Below, one piece after another: positions 17,158-25,223 of a stretch of DNA of 57,433 nt. Within the stretch, counting starts at the first letter, position 1. The number at the start of each line of letters is the position of its first letter. The notes below the pieces were generated by a model. It did no database searches and was not told where the DNA came from. It saw only the letters and a program-made list of their open reading frames with translations. The DNA is taken from contig JACRIN010000037.1 of the NCBI GenBank assembly GCA_016220085.1, positions 1-57,433 on the forward strand, in the 5' to 3' direction. This DNA is from Planctomycetota bacterium. GTDB lineage: Bacteria; Planctomycetota; UBA1135; GCA-002686595. The position numbers and the translations under genes were made by a program.

Positions 17158-18245
17158 TTGTCGCCGGTTGGCGCGAGCGCGTGCGCGCGCACCGGCGACG
17201 CGACGATCGTCGCCGTGGCGGGTCCCTCGCCGAGGCGGAACTCGGTGCCGACCTTCTGGTGGCGGCGCTTGACGTAGGCGAGCACGAGCCCGGTGTCGAG
17301 CACGAACGAGTACGCCCACGACGTGACGACTCCGAGGTCGCGCCATTCGCCGTCGTCCAGGCGGAAGAGACGCGCGCCGCGCGGCACCGGATCGTCGCTC
17401 GACACGCGCAGCGCGACCATGCGCTTGTTCAGCCCGCCGTACGTGTCGATCTTCGCGACGACTTCCTGGCCGATGTAGCAGCCCTTGTCGAGGCTGAACG
17501 CGCGCTCCAAGCGCGCTTCCTGCGGATAGATCGTGTCGTCGACGTCGACGTGCGCGCGCGCGGCGCACGCTTCGACGCGCAGGATGTCGTCGACGACGCG
17601 GCCGATCGGTTGGGCACCCGCTTCGGCGAGCGCGAGCCACAGCGCCTGCGCCCCGCGCGGGCCCGCGTCGAGTCGCAGCCCGTCGGAGCCCGCGTAGGGC
17701 AGTCGGGTGATCGCGACCTCGCCGGCGCCCCACGCCCGCACCGAGCGGCCGCCCGCCACGAGCTCGATCGCCGCGCCGAGCGCACGGCCGGCGAACTCGA
17801 ACGCGCGAGGACCGACGAGCGCGAGCGGCGCGTGCCGGTCGGTGACCTCCGCGAACGCGAGCTTCTCGGCGAAGTGGTACAGGTCGAGCGCCTTGACCAC
17901 GGCTTGGGCCTCGCCCGGCTCGGTCGAGAGCTCCAGCACGTCGTCGGCGAGCCGCGCGAGCTCGAATTGGAAGCGCACCTTGCCTTTCGCATCGAGGAGC
18001 AAGTTCGAATTGCCCTGTCCGACCGCCAGGTTGCGCGCGTCGTTCGCGAGCAAGCGGTGCAGGAACACCGCCGCGTCCGATCCGCGCACCTCGACCGCTC
18101 CGCGATCGGTCAGGTCGACCAGTGCGGCGCCGTCGCGCGCGCTCCGATACTCGTCGGGCACGTCCCGGAAGAAAAGGACGGTGCCGTCGGCCGCGAGGTG
18201 CGCGCCGCGCTCGGCGTGAAGGGAGGAGAGGATCGAGCTCTTCAA
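17151..18245 (-). CDS. ygfZ: Folate-binding YgfZ/GcvT-like protein
   Basis: The product has 364 residues. It carries the YgfZ signature KGCYIGQEVVAKIDTYG (around residue 255) with the conserved Cys, followed by NKRMVALRV. The N-terminal half has the GcvT-like aminomethyltransferase fold (VDLTDRGAVEVRG, VFLHRLLANDARNL, QGNSNLLLDAKGKV). YgfZ proteins bind tetrahydrofolate and help make or repair Fe-S clusters in certain enzymes, notably MiaB-type radical-SAM proteins. It is transcribed divergently from an ECF sigma factor gene 38 bases away, and its 3' end shares a hairpin with the neighbour. Confidence 0.88.
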   Translation of the reverse strand: MKSSILSSLHAERGAHLAADGTVLFFRDVPDEYRSARDGAALVDLTDRGAVEVRGSDAAVFLHRLLANDARNLAVGQGNSNLLLDAKGKVRFQFELARLADDVLELSTEPGEAQAVVKALDLYHFAEKLAFAEVTDRHAPLALVGPRAFEFAGRALGAAIELVAGGRSVRAWGAGEVAITRLPYAGSDGLRLDAGPRGAQALWLALAEAGAQPIGRVVDDILRVEACAARAHVDVDDTIYPQEARLERAFSLDKGCYIGQEVVAKIDTYGGLNKRMVALRVSSDDPVPRGARLFRLDDGEWRDLGVVTSWAYSFVLDTGLVLAYVKRRHQKVGTEFRLGEGPATATIVASPVRAHALAPTGDNE

Positions 18246-18283
18246 GGAATGCTGCCTGATTCCCGACGCAGGCGCGCCCCACC

Positions 18284-18985
18284 ATGGGGCCGAACGCGAG
18301 GGGCGAGCAGCATAGGCGGAGCTCCGGCCGCGTTCACCGTCCCTCGGCGCTCCCCGCGCGCTCGATTTCTCGAACGTCGTCCTTCACGCGCTCGCCTGCC
18401 GCGCCACCGCCACCCGGACCGCGCGCGGGCGCGGACTTCGACGACCCCTTGGACGGCAGCGATCCCGAACTGGTCGCGGCGGTTCTGCGGGGCGAACGCG
18501 ACCGCTTCGGGACCCTGGTGGCCCGGCACGGGCCGGCGCTCGCCGCGTGGATCGCTCGCAAGCTCGGCGATCGCGAGGAAGCGCGCGAGGTCTTCCAGGA
18601 GACCTGGGTGCGAGCCTTCGAGGGCTTGGCGGAGCTCCGCGCGACCGAGCGGCTCCGATCCTGGTTGATCTCCATCGCTCACAACGTGTTGCGCCAACGC
18701 TTCCGCCGCGCTGCGCCGGAACCGCTCTCGCCAGAGCTCGAAATCGAGCGCGGGGAGATCGACGTCGGCACGGCGCTCGAGCGCGCCGAGTTCGCGGGAC
18801 GAGCTCGCGCGGCGCTCGGGCGCTTGAGCGCTCGCCAGCGCGAGATCTTCCTGTTGCGCGTCGAGCAGGAGCTCTCGCACGCCGAAATCGCCGCCCTGCT
18901 CGAGATCACCGAGGAGAACTCGCGCGCGCATTTCCACCTGGCGATCCGCACTCTCCGTCGGACGCTCGGGGAGGACGAGGCATGA
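18284..18985 (+). CDS. ECF-type RNA polymerase sigma factor
   Basis: Up to 233 residues. Region 2 is clear (DPELVAAVLRGERDRFG, ARKLGDREEAREVFQETWVR, LRSWLISIAHNVLRQRFRR) and so is region 4 (LSARQREIFLLRVEQELSHA, followed by the helix-turn-helix IAALLEITEENSRAHFHLA). The first 50 residues after the ATG at 18284 are Pro/Arg/Ser-rich and have no Shine-Dalgarno, so the true start may lie further in, just before DDPLDGSD. It overlaps the next gene, an anti-sigma factor, by four bases (ATGA), the standard ECF/anti-ECF arrangement. Targets are unknown; the dihaem cytochrome and oxidase assembly genes downstream are candidates. Confidence 0.85.
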   Translation: MGPNARGEQHRRSSGRVHRPSALPARSISRTSSFTRSPAAPPPPGPRAGADFDDPLDGSDPELVAAVLRGERDRFGTLVARHGPALAAWIARKLGDREEAREVFQETWVRAFEGLAELRATERLRSWLISIAHNVLRQRFRRAAPEPLSPELEIERGEIDVGTALERAEFAGRARAALGRLSARQREIFLLRVEQELSHAEIAALLEITEENSRAHFHLAIRTLRRTLGEDEA

Positions 18986-19452
18986 GCGCCTTCGCTTCGG
19001 TCTCGTGCGCGCGAGTGCGAGCGCGGCTCGATCGGTTGCTCGATCGAGGGCTCCCGGAGCTCGACGAAGCGCGCGATCGCGGCCACCTCGAGGCCTGCGC
19101 GAGCTGCGCGCGCGAGCTGCGCGTCCGACGCGATTGGCGGCGCGCGTTTCGCACGCTCGAGCTGCCGAGCGACGACGAGTTCGCGTGGTTCACGCAAGGA
19201 CTCCCCTCGCGCCTCGCGCGAGCGGAGCCGCCGCGCCCGATGCGCGGATCGATCGTCGTGTGGCCGCGCATCGGCGCGGCGGTCGCGCTGGCGGCCGGCG
19301 CGCTGCTGACGCTCGCGCTGATCGACGCGTGGAGCGGCGAGCGGCCGATCGAGGAGCTCTTCGCCTCCGCGCCGCGGCCGCGGCTCTCGCTCGAGGGCCT
19401 CGAGCTCCCGTGGCTCGACGGCCTGCGCCTCGGCGGGGGAGAGAGCGAATGA
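18982..19452 (+). CDS. Zinc-finger anti-sigma factor (membrane-anchored)
   Basis: The product has 156 residues. The N-terminal domain has the ZAS/zf-HC2 motif H35-x3-C39-x2-C42 (GHLEACASCARELRVRR), which binds the ECF sigma factor in the cytoplasm. One membrane segment at about 97-115 (RIGAAVALAAGALLTLALI) is followed by a short periplasmic tail ending in a Leu-rich stretch. It is translationally coupled at both ends to the sigma factor and to a small membrane protein. It should sequester the sigma factor until an envelope signal releases it. Confidence 0.85.
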   Translation: MSAFASVSCARVRARLDRLLDRGLPELDEARDRGHLEACASCARELRVRRDWRRAFRTLELPSDDEFAWFTQGLPSRLARAEPPRPMRGSIVVWPRIGAAVALAAGALLTLALIDAWSGERPIEELFASAPRPRLSLEGLELPWLDGLRLGGGESE

Positions 19453-19823
19453 GCCGCATGCGCGAGCGCCTGCGACGCGCGACCGCCGGCGTCGGCACCG
19501 CGAGTTACACCGGGGCGCTCGCGTTCCTCGCGGGACGTCTGCTTTCCAAGGACGAGCTGCCGAACGCGGTCGCGATGGTGCTGCTCGGCGCGCTCTACGC
19601 GCTCGCGGTACTCGGTCTCGTTCGGATCTTCGGCGCGAAGCGGTGGGGGCTCGCGCTCGCGGGCTGCCTGTGCGGACCCGCGCCGGTCGCGTTGCTCGCG
19701 CAAGCAGACTCCGGCGGAGGGGGTCGCGCCGGCATGTTGCTCGCCAGCGCCTTCCTGGGCCTTCTGATCGGCCTGATGGAGTGGAATCGCCAAGCGCGCG
19801 CCGCGACTCCTGAGTCGACCTGA
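19449..19823 (+). CDS. Small integral membrane protein of unknown function
   Basis: The product has 124 residues and its ATG overlaps the anti-sigma stop (ATGA). Three to four hydrophobic segments are visible (GTASYTGALAFLAGRLL, AVAMVLLGALYALAVLGLV, WGLALAGCLCGPAPVALLA, GMLLASAFLGLLIGLMEW). The N-terminus is basic. No family is recognised. Tight coupling to the sigma/anti-sigma pair suggests it is part of the same signalling unit, perhaps modulating the anti-sigma factor. Confidence 0.75.
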   Translation: MSRMRERLRRATAGVGTASYTGALAFLAGRLLSKDELPNAVAMVLLGALYALAVLGLVRIFGAKRWGLALAGCLCGPAPVALLAQADSGGGGRAGMLLASAFLGLLIGLMEWNRQARAATPEST

Positions 19824-19838
19824 GCCTTCGAAGCGGTC

Positions 19839-19932
19839 GCGCTCGACCCTGCGCTCGACCCTGCGTTCGACCTTGCGTTCGACGTTGAGCTCGACGTTGA
19901 GCTCGACCGCGAGCGCGGCCCTGCGTTCGACC
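19839..19932. repeat. Degenerate 12-bp tandem repeat
   Basis: About seven units of a 12-base motif, GCGYTCGACCYT and variants (GCGCTCGACCCT, GCGTTCGACCTT, GAGCTCGACGTT), lie between the small membrane protein and the dihaem cytochrome gene. Units drift along the array, and TCGA is the most constant core. No ORF in this stretch is credible. The rest of the 200-base gap shows nothing clear. Confidence 0.6.
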
Positions 19933-20024
19933 GCGCGTTACCGTCCGTCGCGGCTTGTGTCGGACCGAGTGCTTGACCGCGCGGGCGGTCGGACGACACT
20001 GGTGCGTTCCTCGGATCGCCGTCG

Positions 20025-21353
20025 ATGATTCCCCAGGCCCGTCCCCGCGCGTTCGTGCGCCGCCTCGCGGTCGGGTTCGCGGCGCGCTGCGCGCTCGCTG
20101 TCGTCGCGGGCTGCGACGGAGAGCGGCCGGTGCTCGAGCACGCGCTCGCGCCGGAGACGACCGCGCTCGACGAAGCGACCGGCGAGCCGCGGCTCGCGCT
20201 CGCGATCCAAGCCAAGCTGCGCGCCGAGCTCGAGCGCCTCTGCGGCACGCCGCACGCGCCGCGATACGCGCTGCGAACCGAGTGGCAGGCGTCGGGCTTC
20301 GATCCGAACCGCCCGTTCGAGAGCGTCGGCGAGCTCTCGGCCTCCGAGCGCGACGCGTTGCGCGCGGAGAACCGCGACACGTTCGAGGACGAGCTCGAGG
20401 AGCTCGACGACGCGAACTTCGACGGCGCGCGGCCCTCGGAGCGCTATTTCGAGTTCGTCGCGAGCTTCGATGCGCTCGCGACCGCGCCGGACCGCGTCGA
20501 GCGGGCGCGAACGCTGCTCGTCGACCGCTATCCGACGCTCGCCGAGTCCGCGGAGAGCTATCGAGTGAAGTGCTCGCACTGCCACGGCGTCTCCGGCGGC
20601 GGCGACGGACGCACCGGTCAGTTCCTCGAGCCCAAGCCGCGCGACTTCCGCCACGGCGTCTTCAAGTACACCGGTCAGCGCGAGCGTGCGGTGCCGCGGC
20701 GCGCGGACTTGCTCGAGACGCTCGAGCGTGGGCTCCAGGGCACCGCGATGCCGTCGTTCCGCGAACTGCCGCTCGGCGAGCGACACGGGCTCGCGGACTA
20801 CGTGCGGCTGCTCGCTCTGCGAGGGATGATCGAGCGTCGGCTCGCCGCGTTCGCCGACGAGGAGGGCGAGCTCACGAGCGCCGATGCCGACGAGGTCTAC
20901 GCCGAGGTGTGGGAGCAGTGGCGCCGCGCCGACGAACACGCCCTGGTGCTCGCCGCCGTTCCGCCCGAGGCGACGCCGGAGCGCGTGCGCCGCGGGCGCG
21001 AGCTCTTCCACGACGTCGCCCGAGCGAACTGCGTGCAGTGCCACGGCGAGTCCGGCCGCGGCGACGGGCCCGCGGTCTGGACCCTCGACTTGGACGGCGA
21101 GCGCGTGCTCGCGTTGCACGACGACTGGGGCCGACCGACCGAGCCGCGCGACCTGACCCGTGGTCGCTTCCGCGGCGGCGACCGACCGATCGATCTCTAC
21201 CGGCGGATCTGGGCGGGGATCCCCGGCACTCCGATGCCCGGGATCGGCGGCGCGCGCGGCGCCGACGGCGCGCCGGTCTTCATCTCCGACGACGTCTGGT
21301 GCCTCGTGCACTACGTCCGGGCGCTCGCGTACGGCTCCGCGGACGACGTCTGA
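20025..21353 (+). CDS. Dihaem cytochrome c lipoprotein
   Basis: The product has 442 residues with lipobox VVAGC (Cys30). Two class I cytochrome c domains are present. Haem 1 is CSHCH at about 183-187 with the Met ligand in GTAMPSF; haem 2 is CVQCH at about 336-340 with the Met ligand in GTPMPGIG. Each CH is followed by a similar GVSGGGDG/GESGRGDG loop, so the halves are probably a duplication. It is a membrane-anchored periplasmic electron carrier. Its position upstream of haem-A synthase, haem-O synthase and SCO genes suggests it feeds a haem-copper oxidase whose structural genes are outside the window. An acidic linker lies between residues 100 and 170. Confidence 0.88.
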   Translation: MIPQARPRAFVRRLAVGFAARCALAVVAGCDGERPVLEHALAPETTALDEATGEPRLALAIQAKLRAELERLCGTPHAPRYALRTEWQASGFDPNRPFESVGELSASERDALRAENRDTFEDELEELDDANFDGARPSERYFEFVASFDALATAPDRVERARTLLVDRYPTLAESAESYRVKCSHCHGVSGGGDGRTGQFLEPKPRDFRHGVFKYTGQRERAVPRRADLLETLERGLQGTAMPSFRELPLGERHGLADYVRLLALRGMIERRLAAFADEEGELTSADADEVYAEVWEQWRRADEHALVLAAVPPEATPERVRRGRELFHDVARANCVQCHGESGRGDGPAVWTLDLDGERVLALHDDWGRPTEPRDLTRGRFRGGDRPIDLYRRIWAGIPGTPMPGIGGARGADGAPVFISDDVWCLVHYVRALAYGSADDV

Positions 21354-21393
21354 AGTGCTGGCTCGCATCGTTGGCTTCCGCTGCGTCGCGTGG

Positions 21394-21660
21394 GAGCTGA
21401 CGCGAGCCGACACGAGCCGACGCGAGCCGCCAGGAGCTAACGCGGGCCGCGCCACGAGCCGACGCGAACCCGCGCGAGCTGACGCGAGCCGCCACGAGCT
21501 GATGCGCGACCTTCCACGCGCGGCCCCGCGCGAGTCGCCACGGCCGCCGCGAGCCGCCGGAAGCTGACGCGAGTCGCCACGAGCTGACGTGAGCTGACGT
21601 GAGCCGCCACGGGCCGCCACGGGCCGCCACGAGCCGACGCGAGCCGACGCGAGCCGGAGC
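21394..21660. repeat. 10-bp degenerate tandem repeat array
   Basis: About 27 units of a 10-base motif with consensus GAGCYGMCRC (GAGCCGACGC, GAGCCGCCAC, GAGCTGACGC) run almost continuously for 267 bases. The 10-base period is close to one turn of DNA, so any bound protein would contact one face. Both strands are open in some frames, giving Ser/Arg/Ala/Trp low-complexity readings that I treat as artefacts. The rest of the gap up to 22044 (384 bases) shows no gene and no clear signal. Confidence 0.7.
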
Positions 21661-22044
21661 TCGCGCCGACCGACGCGCGCGGTGACCCGACGAGCGAGCG
21701 GCGCGCACCGGTCGCGTCCGTTTCCGCGGCGCGCGCGGGCGCTCGGATGGACGCCGCCGAGGTCCGGCGACGCGGCGGGCGCGGAGCGATCGGCGAGGTC
21801 GGGCGCCATCCCGGAGGGCAGATCCTGGGCTCCGCGTTCCCGTCCGCTCCGCGTTCACGCCGGGTCCGGTTTCGCACACGCCTGCACGAAATCCCTTCCG
21901 CCCGAGGTGCTGCGGCGGTGATCTACGACGCGAACGCGGGCGGTGAACAGCGGACGGCGCCCGACCGCTTCACTATGATGCTGGGCCTCGAACTCGGCGC
22001 CGAAACGTCCGTCGGCGAGCTCGAGCCCGCCTCCGTCCCCCCCG

Positions 22045-23001
22045 ATGGCATCCAGCGCCTCCACTCCGTCCGCGGTACCCGCTCCGAGTCCTTGGCCTCG
22101 GCGCTTGATCGTCGCCGCGGGCCTCGTGCTGCTGCCTCTGTTCGCGTTTGGCGGCTCGGTCACCACGCTCGGCGCCGGAATGGCGGTGACCGGTTGGTGG
22201 AACGCGGAGGGCTCGTTCATGCCCTTCTTCCCGATCGACAAGTGGTTCCGCGATCTCGGGACGTTCGTCGAGCACTCGCACCGGCAGTTCGGGCTCGTGC
22301 TCGGGCTGCTGATGATCGCCGCGGTCGTTGCGACGTGGCTACGCGATCCGCGTCCGTCCGCGCGCTGGCTCGTCGCCGGGGCGTTGGCCGCGATCGGCCT
22401 CCAGGGGTGGATCGGCGGCTCACGCGTGCTCGAGAACAGCCCGGGGCTCGCGTTCCTCCACGGCACGTTCTCGCAGTTCGTCATCGCGGTGATGGCCGCG
22501 GCGTGGGTGCACCAGTCGGCGGCCTGGCGGGCGAGCGCGAGCCTTCCTTTCACGCAGAGCGCGCGCCTGCGTCGGCTCGCGATCCTGACCACCGTGATCG
22601 TGTTCGTGCAGATCGGGCTCGGCGCGTGGTACCGCCATGCGCTGCGCACCGGACTCGAGGGCAACCTGCACATGCGCATCGGGATCCACATGCTCGGTGC
22701 GATCGCCGTGCTCGGGCACGTGCTGCCGCTCGCCAAGCGCCTGCGCGCCGCGGCGACCGAAGCGCCTGCTTCGCCGTTCGCCTCGCTCGCCAAGGGGCTG
22801 ACTCTCCTGGTCGTCGCGCAACTGGTGCTCGGACTCGTCGCGTGGATGATCGCGCGGCCCGAGGACGTCGACTTCTTCCAGTGGCTCGTCGCGACCGCGC
22901 ACGTGCTCGGCGGGGCGTTGCTGCTCGCGTGGTGCGTCGCCGCGGCGATGTGGGCGTCCCGGACGGTTCCGTCGAACGTCGTCGTGGCGGGCGTGCGATG
23001 A
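22045..23001 (+). CDS. ctaA: COX15/CtaA haem A synthase
   Basis: The product has 318 residues and about eight membrane segments in the two-fold four-helix arrangement of COX15/CtaA. Conserved His are seen in FVEHSHRQFGLVLG and LAFLHGTFSQFVIAV in the first half, and in GNLHMRIGIHMLGAIAV and VATAHVLGGALLLAW in the second, fitting the two bis-His haem B sites. The enzyme converts haem O to haem A for aa3-type oxidases. It overlaps ctaB by four bases and begins a four-gene oxidase assembly operon. Confidence 0.9.
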   Translation: MASSASTPSAVPAPSPWPRRLIVAAGLVLLPLFAFGGSVTTLGAGMAVTGWWNAEGSFMPFFPIDKWFRDLGTFVEHSHRQFGLVLGLLMIAAVVATWLRDPRPSARWLVAGALAAIGLQGWIGGSRVLENSPGLAFLHGTFSQFVIAVMAAAWVHQSAAWRASASLPFTQSARLRRLAILTTVIVFVQIGLGAWYRHALRTGLEGNLHMRIGIHMLGAIAVLGHVLPLAKRLRAAATEAPASPFASLAKGLTLLVVAQLVLGLVAWMIARPEDVDFFQWLVATAHVLGGALLLAWCVAAAMWASRTVPSNVVVAGVR

Positions 23002-23927
23002 AGTTGCCGGGTGGCGGAGTCGACGCGAGGCGCCCCGCCGCTGTCGGGACGCGCAGCGTGCTCGCCGATCTCGCGACCGTCACCAAGCCGCGCATCGGCA
23101 CGTTCGTCTGGTACGCGGGCCTCGTCGGCGGAGCGCTCGCGCAACCCGGTGCCATCGATTGGTGGCGCTGCGCCGAGGCCGGCGTGTGGATCCTGTTGCT
23201 CGGCGCCGGAGCGAGCGCGTTCAACCAGGTCCTCGAGCGCGACACCGATCGCAAGATGGAACGCACCGCGCAGCGTCCCCTGCCCGCCGGTCGCCTGCGC
23301 GTACGCGACGCGTTGCTCTTCGGTACCGCGCTCGCCGGCGCGGGGACGCTCGGGCTCGCGCTGCGATTCAACGTGCTCGCCGCGCTGCTCGGACTCGCGA
23401 CGCTGGTCGGGTACGCGCTCGTGTACACGCCGATGAAGCGCGTGTCGTCGCTCAACACGGTCATCGGCGCGCTGCCGGGCGCGATGCCGCCGCTGGTCGG
23501 ATACGCGGCGCTCGCCGGATCGGTCGAGGGGTGGGCGTACTGGCTGTTCGGACTGCTCTTCGTCTGGCAGTTCCCGCACTTCATGGCGATCGCGTGGCTC
23601 TGGCGACACGACTACGCGCGCGCCGGGCTGCGGATGCTGCCTTCGACGCCCGACGGCGAGCGTCAGGCGGGGCGACAGGCGCTCGTCCATGGCCTGCTGC
23701 TGCTGCCGATCGCGATCCTGCCCGCGTTGCACGGCCAGGCCGGCGGGTTGTTCGCCGCGGTGTCGCTCGCGCTGTCGATGGTGTATGCCGGCACCGCCGC
23801 CGCGTTCGCGTGGCGGCAGACCAGCCTGCGGGCTCGCGTCCTGCTCTACACGTCGCTCGCCTACCTGCCGGTCGTGTTCGCGCTGCCGCTGATCCGTCCG
23901 TTGGTCGATTGCTATCCGTTCTTCTGA
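22998..23927 (+). CDS. ctaB: Protohaem IX farnesyltransferase (haem O synthase)
   Basis: The product has 309 residues from the ATG at 22998 overlapping ctaA. It is a UbiA-superfamily enzyme with about nine membrane segments. ASAFNQVLERDTDRKMERT holds the first Asp-rich motif (N-x3-D-x3-D), and RPLPAGRL, VYTPMKRVSSLN and QFPHFMAIAWLWRHDYARAG are highly characteristic of CyoE/CtaB. It attaches the farnesyl tail of farnesyl diphosphate to haem B, the step before CtaA. The tandem ctaA-ctaB-sco order implies an A-type haem-copper oxidase in the cell. Confidence 0.94.
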   Translation: MKLPGGGVDARRPAAVGTRSVLADLATVTKPRIGTFVWYAGLVGGALAQPGAIDWWRCAEAGVWILLLGAGASAFNQVLERDTDRKMERTAQRPLPAGRLRVRDALLFGTALAGAGTLGLALRFNVLAALLGLATLVGYALVYTPMKRVSSLNTVIGALPGAMPPLVGYAALAGSVEGWAYWLFGLLFVWQFPHFMAIAWLWRHDYARAGLRMLPSTPDGERQAGRQALVHGLLLLPIAILPALHGQAGGLFAAVSLALSMVYAGTAAAFAWRQTSLRARVLLYTSLAYLPVVFALPLIRPLVDCYPFF

Positions 23928-24604
23928 TGCGCGTCGAACTCGAGAAGAGTGTGCGAGCGAGTGATCGGCGGCCGTCGCGTGCCGGTCGGAAGCTCGGTTG
24001 GAGCTTGGCGCTGCTCGCGGCATCGTTCGCGCTTGCCTGCAGCGACGCTTCGAACGCACCCGCGACGCTCGACGCACGGGCCGACTCCGACGCGCGGTTC
24101 GGCGAGCTCGTCCCGTTCTCGTTGCTCGACAGCAGCGGTCGAGTCGTCACCAACGCCGAACTCGCGGGCCGCGTGTGGATCGCGAGCTTCGTCTTCACGA
24201 CGTGCACCGGCCCCTGTCCGACCATCAGCGCGAACCTGCGTGCGATCCAAGGCGACCTGCCGGAGGCCGGCGTCGGCCTGATCTCCGTCAGCGTCGATCC
24301 GGCGACCGATACGCCGGCCGTACTGTCGCAGTACGCACGCACGTTGGGTGCGGACGCGTCGCGCTGGCTCTTCCTCACCGGCGAAGCCGCCGAGATCGAC
24401 GCGTTCCTGCGCTCGAGCTTCGCGCTGCCGGTCGAGCGTGCCGTCGCGGGTAGCGTCCCCGTCGGCGAGCACGTCACGCACTCGACCAAGCTCGTCGTCA
24501 TCGACGCGCACGGGCGGGTCGCGGGCTACTACTCCGGCGCGGAACCCGCATCGGTGCGCGAGGCGTTGGAGCGCGCGAAGTGGCTCGGAGCTCACGGCGG
24601 ATGA
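23927..24604 (+). CDS. SCO1/SenC/PrrC copper chaperone lipoprotein
   Basis: The product has 225 residues. The ATG shares one base with the ctaB stop (TGATG). The lipobox ALAC gives Cys38. The thioredoxin-like domain carries the copper motif TTCTGPCPTI (Cys92, Cys96) and a conserved His in HVTHSTKLVVID (His184). It delivers copper to, or reduces, the CuA centre of cytochrome oxidase subunit II in the periplasm. It fits the adjoining haem A/O genes and the downstream DUF420 protein. Confidence 0.92.
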   Translation: MRVELEKSVRASDRRPSRAGRKLGWSLALLAASFALACSDASNAPATLDARADSDARFGELVPFSLLDSSGRVVTNAELAGRVWIASFVFTTCTGPCPTISANLRAIQGDLPEAGVGLISVSVDPATDTPAVLSQYARTLGADASRWLFLTGEAAEIDAFLRSSFALPVERAVAGSVPVGEHVTHSTKLVVIDAHGRVAGYYSGAEPASVREALERAKWLGAHGG

Positions 24605-25026
24605 ACTTCCCGCTGCTCAACGCGTCGTTGAACGGAGCGGCCGCGGTGTTGTTGGTCGCCGGCCTCGTTGCGATCAAGCGCGGGCGGCGAGAGCTGCACG
24701 AACGCCTGATGTACACGGCGTTCGCGACCAGCGCCGCGTTCCTCGCGTGCTACCTCTACTACCACTTCGCGATCGCGCGCGGCCGGCCGACGACTTTCAA
24801 CGGAGTCGGCGCGGCGAGGTTCGGATACCTCGCGTTGTTGCTTTCGCACACCGTGCTCGCGGTCGTCAATCTGCCGATGGTCCTCCGCACGCTTTGGCTC
24901 GCGCGACGAAAGCGCTGGGAGGCTCACCGGCGGCTCGCGAAGCGGACGTTTCCGATCTGGCTCTACGTGTCGGTGACCGGGGTGCTCGTGTACGTGGTGC
25001 TCTACCATTTCAATCCTCCGGCCTGA
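24601..25026 (+). CDS. DUF420 membrane protein, oxidase assembly (CtaM/YozB-like)
   Basis: The product has 141 residues from the ATG at 24601, overlapping the sco stop (ATGA). Four membrane segments and conserved-looking His are visible: ELHERLMYTAFATSAAFL, CYLYYHFAIARG, LLLSHTVLAVVNLPMVL and RWEAHRRLAKRTFPIWLY. These match DUF420, which in Bacillus (CtaM/YozB) is required for aa3 oxidase assembly. It closes the ctaA-ctaB-sco-DUF420 operon. Confidence 0.85.
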   Translation: MNFPLLNASLNGAAAVLLVAGLVAIKRGRRELHERLMYTAFATSAAFLACYLYYHFAIARGRPTTFNGVGAARFGYLALLLSHTVLAVVNLPMVLRTLWLARRKRWEAHRRLAKRTFPIWLYVSVTGVLVYVVLYHFNPPA

Positions 25027-25037
25027 GCCGGCGTTTC

Positions 25038-25063
25038 GTCGTCCGTCGTCCGTCGTCCGTCGG
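25038..25063. repeat. Short 7-bp tandem repeat after the oxidase assembly operon
   Basis: Three to four copies of the 7-base unit GTCGTCC occur in tandem just after the DUF420 stop. No hairpin or U tract is seen. Nothing else is evident in the 25027-25223 gap. Confidence 0.4.
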
Positions 25064-25223
25064 TCAGCGCGTCGCGCGCTCTTCCGCGCCTTCCCGCGCA
25101 CTTTCGATCGCATCGCCGTGCGCCGGTTGCGGTCGGAGAGCGAAATCCACGGCGGCTCGAGCGTGTGATCCGGATTCGCCGCTCGGATCGCAACCGCGTC
25201 GGGCCCACGCGGTCGAAGTGGGC

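Noticed and set aside
21394..21660. CRISPR array
   Set aside because: Units are 10 bases with no spacers between them; no cas genes are present.
21280..21879. Minus-strand ORFs in the 10-bp repeat array
   Set aside because: The predicted Ser/Arg/Trp repeats simply translate the DNA repeat and have no start signal.
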